This document shows, in pieces, positions 6,598 through 8,812 of a stretch of DNA of 8,812 nt. The notes below the pieces were generated by a model. It was not told where the DNA came from. It ran no database searches and worked only from the letters and a program-made list of their open reading frames with translations. Position 1 is the stretch's first letter. Every line of letters begins with the position of its first letter. This DNA comes from JBBPYA01 sp038200385 (GTDB lineage: Bacteria; Actinomycetota; Actinomycetes; Mycobacteriales; Geodermatophilaceae): positions 1 through 8,812 of the forward strand of contig JBBPYA010000351.1 of NCBI GenBank assembly GCA_038200385.1, given 5' to 3'. Position numbers and translations under genes: made by a program.

Positions 6598-6607
6598 CCG
6601 TCGCTAG
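6598..6607 (+). promoter_or_regulatory. Extra copy of the CCGTCGCTAG box at the oxidase stop
   Basis: This ten-base sequence is identical to the box upstream of the binding-protein and permease promoters. Here it contains the TAG stop of the oxidase gene. No -35/-10 pair follows at the spacing seen in the other copies, so it may be an auxiliary binding site about 110 bases before the next copy, or chance. Confidence 0.3.
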
Positions 6608-6709
6608 CGTTCAGGCCACCAGTGTCGGATGCGCGCCGTCACGGGTCGAGCTCGGTACGCAACGGTTATACGCCGGCACGGCCACGACAGGCGGAGTTGG
6701 CGGCGTCAT

Positions 6710-6753
6710 CCGTCGCTAGAGAGTTGACTACGTCTTTCCCGCCCTCCTACGAT
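6710..6753 (+). promoter_or_regulatory. Promoter of the ABC binding-protein gene with GTCGCTA box
   Basis: CCGTCGCTAG (6710-6719) is followed four bases later by a -35 TTGACT (6724-6729), an 18-base spacer and a -10 TACGAT (6748-6753), typical of a housekeeping-sigma promoter. The ATG of the binding protein is 48 bases after the -10. The 44-base block matches the block at 8044-8087 at 32 positions with no gaps. The rest of the 6608-6801 gap shows no gene. Confidence 0.7.
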
Positions 6754-6801
6754 GCGGAGTCTGTGACAGCGCTCACGTCGGCCCAGCCCCGGAGGACGCA
6801 G

Positions 6802-8022
6802 ATGGCCCGGTTGCAACGCATCGTCAGCGCCGCCGCGCTGCTGGTCCTGACCGCTTCGGCGTGCGGGAACGTCAGCAGCAACAGCGGGGGAGGCGGCGGC
6901 GGCGGTGAGGAGAACCCAGCCGGCGTCACGAGCGACTCCATCCTGATCGGTGCCACCATGCCGCTGACCGGGACCGCCGCAGTGGCCGGGCAGGGCCTGC
7001 AGGCCGGGATGCAGATCGCCGCGGACGAGATCAACGGGGCGGGTGGCATCAACGGCCGGAAGATCAAGCTCGACATCCTCGACGACGGCTTCACCCCGGA
7101 CCGGGTGGTCACGAACGTGCGGCGACTGGTCTCGCAGGACGGGATCTACGCGCTGGTCTCGGCCGCGGGATCCCAGGGACTGCCCGGAGCGTGGCCGTTC
7201 ATCCAGGAGAACGGGACGCCGGTGTGGGGACCGATCTCGCCGTCGGACCCGCACCAGCAGGAGGTCTACCTGCTGGGCGCGACCCGGACCACCCAGGACC
7301 AGGTGGCCATCGACTACTTCGCCTCGAAGGGGCTGAAGCGGCTCGCGGTCATCCAGCAGGACAACGACCTGGGTGTGTCCGCCCAGGCCGCCCTCGACCA
7401 GCAGCTACCGGTGCATCCGGACATGCAGCTCGTCGCGCAGGAGACCACGCAAACCGGTGGGACCGACGTGTCCTCGGCAGTGAACAAGGTGGTCGCCGCC
7501 AAGCCCGACGCGCTGCTCATCGCCAGCGACAACACCCAGGTGGCCCTGATCCTGCAGCAGCTTCGGGGCCAGGGCGTGACCATCCCGGTCTTCGCCGACC
7601 AGGGGGGCGCCGGTACCGGTGGGCCGAGCGCGGTCGGTCCGGCCGGCGCCGCGGCCGAGGGCTTCATCGGCGGTGTGCAGGCCGACGTCGTGTCGACCGA
7701 CAACCCCGACGTCGAGCACTGGCGGGAGCTGGCCAAGAAGTACACCGGCGAGCAGGGCGAGAGCGGCTTCTCGCTGCAGACCTACAGCTACCTCAAGGCG
7801 TTCGCCCAGCTGCTCACCCGGATGGGCGACGACCTGTCTTACACCAACTTCAACTCCACCGCCGAAGGCCTCGTGGACGATCCGATCTCGATCGGCAGCG
7901 TCCCGGACATCGAGTGCGGGCCGCTGCCGGACGGGCACACCTGCGTCCGGCAGGCGGGACTCGCGATCTTCACCGGGGGGGCATGGCAGACCCTGCAAGG
8001 GTTCCAGGCCCCGCAGGAGTGA
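6802..8022 (+). CDS. ABC transporter substrate-binding lipoprotein, branched-chain amino acid (LivK-like) type
   Basis: A 406-residue extracytoplasmic solute-binding lipoprotein of the Peripla_BP_6 / Leu-Ile-Val-binding family. The ATG at 6802 is preceded by GGAGG (6791-6795) at ideal spacing. A signal peptide with a hydrophobic core (AALLVLTASAC) ends at the lipid-anchoring Cys21, followed by a Ser/Gly tether with a seven-Gly run (29-35). The mature domain begins DSILIGATMPLTGTAA and continues with the family-typical GLQAGMQIAADEINGAGG and INGRKIKL segment, an RRLVSQDGIYALVS block, and NDLGVSAQAAL at the domain hinge region. Members bind branched-chain or aromatic amino acids, amides, hydroxy acids or aromatic acids; the ligand cannot be read off. 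A LivH-type permease begins 116 bases downstream with its own promoter copy. The neighbouring oxidase and aldolase-family genes suggest the ligand may feed that pathway, which is inference. Confidence 0.93.
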   Translation: MARLQRIVSAAALLVLTASACGNVSSNSGGGGGGGEENPAGVTSDSILIGATMPLTGTAAVAGQGLQAGMQIAADEINGAGGINGRKIKLDILDDGFTPDRVVTNVRRLVSQDGIYALVSAAGSQGLPGAWPFIQENGTPVWGPISPSDPHQQEVYLLGATRTTQDQVAIDYFASKGLKRLAVIQQDNDLGVSAQAALDQQLPVHPDMQLVAQETTQTGGTDVSSAVNKVVAAKPDALLIASDNTQVALILQQLRGQGVTIPVFADQGGAGTGGPSAVGPAGAAAEGFIGGVQADVVSTDNPDVEHWRELAKKYTGEQGESGFSLQTYSYLKAFAQLLTRMGDDLSYTNFNSTAEGLVDDPISIGSVPDIECGPLPDGHTCVRQAGLAIFTGGAWQTLQGFQAPQE

Positions 8023-8043
8023 CCGCCCGGCGGCGTCCGCGTG

Positions 8044-8087
8044 CCGTCGCTAGCTGATTGACCACGCTTGCCCCACCCGCTTACGAT
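8044..8087 (+). promoter_or_regulatory. Promoter of the permease gene with GTCGCTA box
   Basis: CCGTCGCTAG (8044-8053), four bases, -35 TTGACC (8058-8063), 18-base spacer, -10 TACGAT (8082-8087). Spacing is identical to the promoter at 6710-6753. It gives the permease a separate transcription start in addition to any read-through from the binding-protein gene. Confidence 0.65.
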
Positions 8088-8138
8088 TTCCCGGCTCGGG
8101 ACGCGTGGCCACGGCGAGAGCCGAGTCAGGAGGCGCCG

Positions 8139-8812
8139 ATGCTCCAGTCGCTGCTGAGCGGGCTGGAGGCGGGCAGTTGGTACAGCCTGCTGGGCCTGGC
8201 CATCGTCGTGGTGATGAAGGCCGCCGACGTACCTAACTTCGCGATGGCCGAGATCGGGCTGTTGGCGACGTACGTCGGCGCCACGCTGGCCTCGGCGGGA
8301 GTGCCTTTCTGGGTCGCCGTGCTCGCCACCGTGCTGTCCGGCGTCGTGGCCGCGGTGGTGATCGACGTCCTGGTGATGCGACGGCTGGCGGGGCGCGGAC
8401 ACTTCCCGCTGCTGCTCATGACGATCGGGCTGTCCCTCGCGCTGAACGCCGTGATCGGGCGGATCTGGGGTCAGCAGGCCCGCCGGTTCGACGCCCCCTG
8501 GTCCGGCTCGTTCCTGGGCATCGGCGGCGTCGACGTCAGCTGGTCCCAGATCGTCACGATCGTGCTCGGCGCCGTGGCAGCGATCGCCATCACGGCGTTC
8601 TTCCGGTCCTCGCTGGGCGCACAGATGCGGGCCGTTGCCGAGGACCGGGCCACCGCCCGTCTGGTGGGGGTCAACGTGCGGCGGGTGTCGGCGTTCGCGT
8701 GGGGGATGGGCGGCGCGATCGCCGCCGTGGCGGTGATGCTGCAGGCCCAGTCGACCCTGGTGTCCACGCACTCGGCGTCGTCGCTGATCGTCTACGGCTT
8801 CGTCGCCGCGAC
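8139..8812 (+). CDS. ABC transporter permease, LivH family, 3' end outside window
   Basis: This is the inner-membrane permease half of a branched-chain-amino-acid-type (HAAT) ABC importer. The ATG at 8139 follows AGGAGG (8128-8133) with 5-base spacing, and the frame is open to the window edge, giving 224 residues so far against about 290 for full-length LivH. Hydrophobic segments fall near 13-30, 36-52, 56-80, 88-108, 136-154 and 184-204. VPNFAMAEIGLLATYVGA (31-48) corresponds to the LNFAHGE-type motif of LivH, and GAQMRAVAEDRATARLVGVN (160-179) is the cytoplasmic EAA-type loop that contacts the ATPase. The order binding protein then LivH is standard, so LivM, LivG and LivF equivalents are expected just past the right edge. 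The unusual element is the dedicated promoter between the two genes. Confidence 0.93.
   Translation, partial: MLQSLLSGLEAGSWYSLLGLAIVVVMKAADVPNFAMAEIGLLATYVGATLASAGVPFWVAVLATVLSGVVAAVVIDVLVMRRLAGRGHFPLLLMTIGLSLALNAVIGRIWGQQARRFDAPWSGSFLGIGGVDVSWSQIVTIVLGAVAAIAITAFFRSSLGAQMRAVAEDRATARLVGVNVRRVSAFAWGMGGAIAAVAVMLQAQSTLVSTHSASSLIVYGFVAA

Larger units (their letters stand above)
5421..6607 (+). pseudogene. FMN-dependent alpha-hydroxy-acid oxidase/dehydrogenase, frameshifted
   Basis: The family oxidises L-2-hydroxy acids (lactate, glycolate, mandelate and others) to 2-oxo acids using FMN. Frame 3 encodes residues 1-274 from GTG 5421 (GTG 5382 is an alternative; neither has a strong ribosome site) up to VSNHGGRQ. 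The family's next residues, normally LDG, are disrupted, and the rest (from about 6245, STLDVLDEVL to the TAG at 6605-6607) lies in frame 2. One base is missing at 6243-6246; with it restored the protein would be about 395 residues, normal for the family. Active-site residues are present: Tyr125 in WFQLYPWGD, Asp153, Lys246, His270 and Arg273, then LLDGGIRRGTDV and GRPWLYGLA for FMN phosphate. The usual N-terminal active-site Tyr (Tyr24 of glycolate oxidase) is Phe21. As written the product would lose its C-terminal part. It could be a true lesion or a dropped base in the read. Confidence 0.85.

Noticed and set aside
7839..8771. Minus-strand open frame across the end of the binding protein and the permease
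   Set aside because: Composition is that of an antisense shadow (His/Arg/Asp/Gln-rich), and it crosses two real genes and a promoter.

Overview
The window is GC-rich with strong third-position GC bias. It carries PASTA-type and repeat-type envelope proteins and good Shine-Dalgarno sites, and it reads like the chromosome of a high-GC actinobacterium (Actinomycetota). The genus cannot be fixed from the sequence alone. No rRNA, tRNA, CRISPR array, transposase or phage gene is visible.

Layout. At the left edge is the 3' part of an SMP-30/gluconolactonase-type lactonase (+). It converges on a two-gene minus-strand envelope operon: a proline-rich membrane-anchored protein with two tandem Cys-containing repeats (1234-2190), then a PASTA-like lipoprotein (755-1225). 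The two convergent stop codons lie in the two arms of one hairpin. After a 248-base gap come two minus-strand genes: selD (selenophosphate synthase, 2439-3440) and, upstream of it, a ketopantoate-reductase-like gene (3501-4484). A 23-bp sequence repeated four times in tandem fills the junction of these two. It supplies the last residues and stop of the reductase and forms the leader of selD.

Divergent from the reductase runs a plus-strand catabolic and uptake block: a class II aldolase/adducin-family protein (4609-5364), an FMN-dependent alpha-hydroxy-acid oxidase interrupted by a -1 frameshift (5421-6607), a branched-chain-amino-acid-type ABC substrate-binding lipoprotein (6802-8022), and the start of its LivH-type permease (8139 to the window end). 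A lactonase, an aldolase-like protein, a 2-hydroxy-acid oxidase and a high-affinity importer together suggest uptake and breakdown of a small hydroxy- or sugar-acid-like substrate. The substrate cannot be named.

The most notable non-coding signal is a shared promoter module in front of the aldolase, the binding protein and the permease. Each has a GTCGCTA box 29-30 bases before the -10 hexamer. The aldolase version is a perfect inverted repeat, GTCGCTA-N6-TAGCGAC, in the divergent region facing the reductase/selD genes. The two transporter promoters match each other at 32 of 44 positions. This looks like the operator of an undescribed small regulon.
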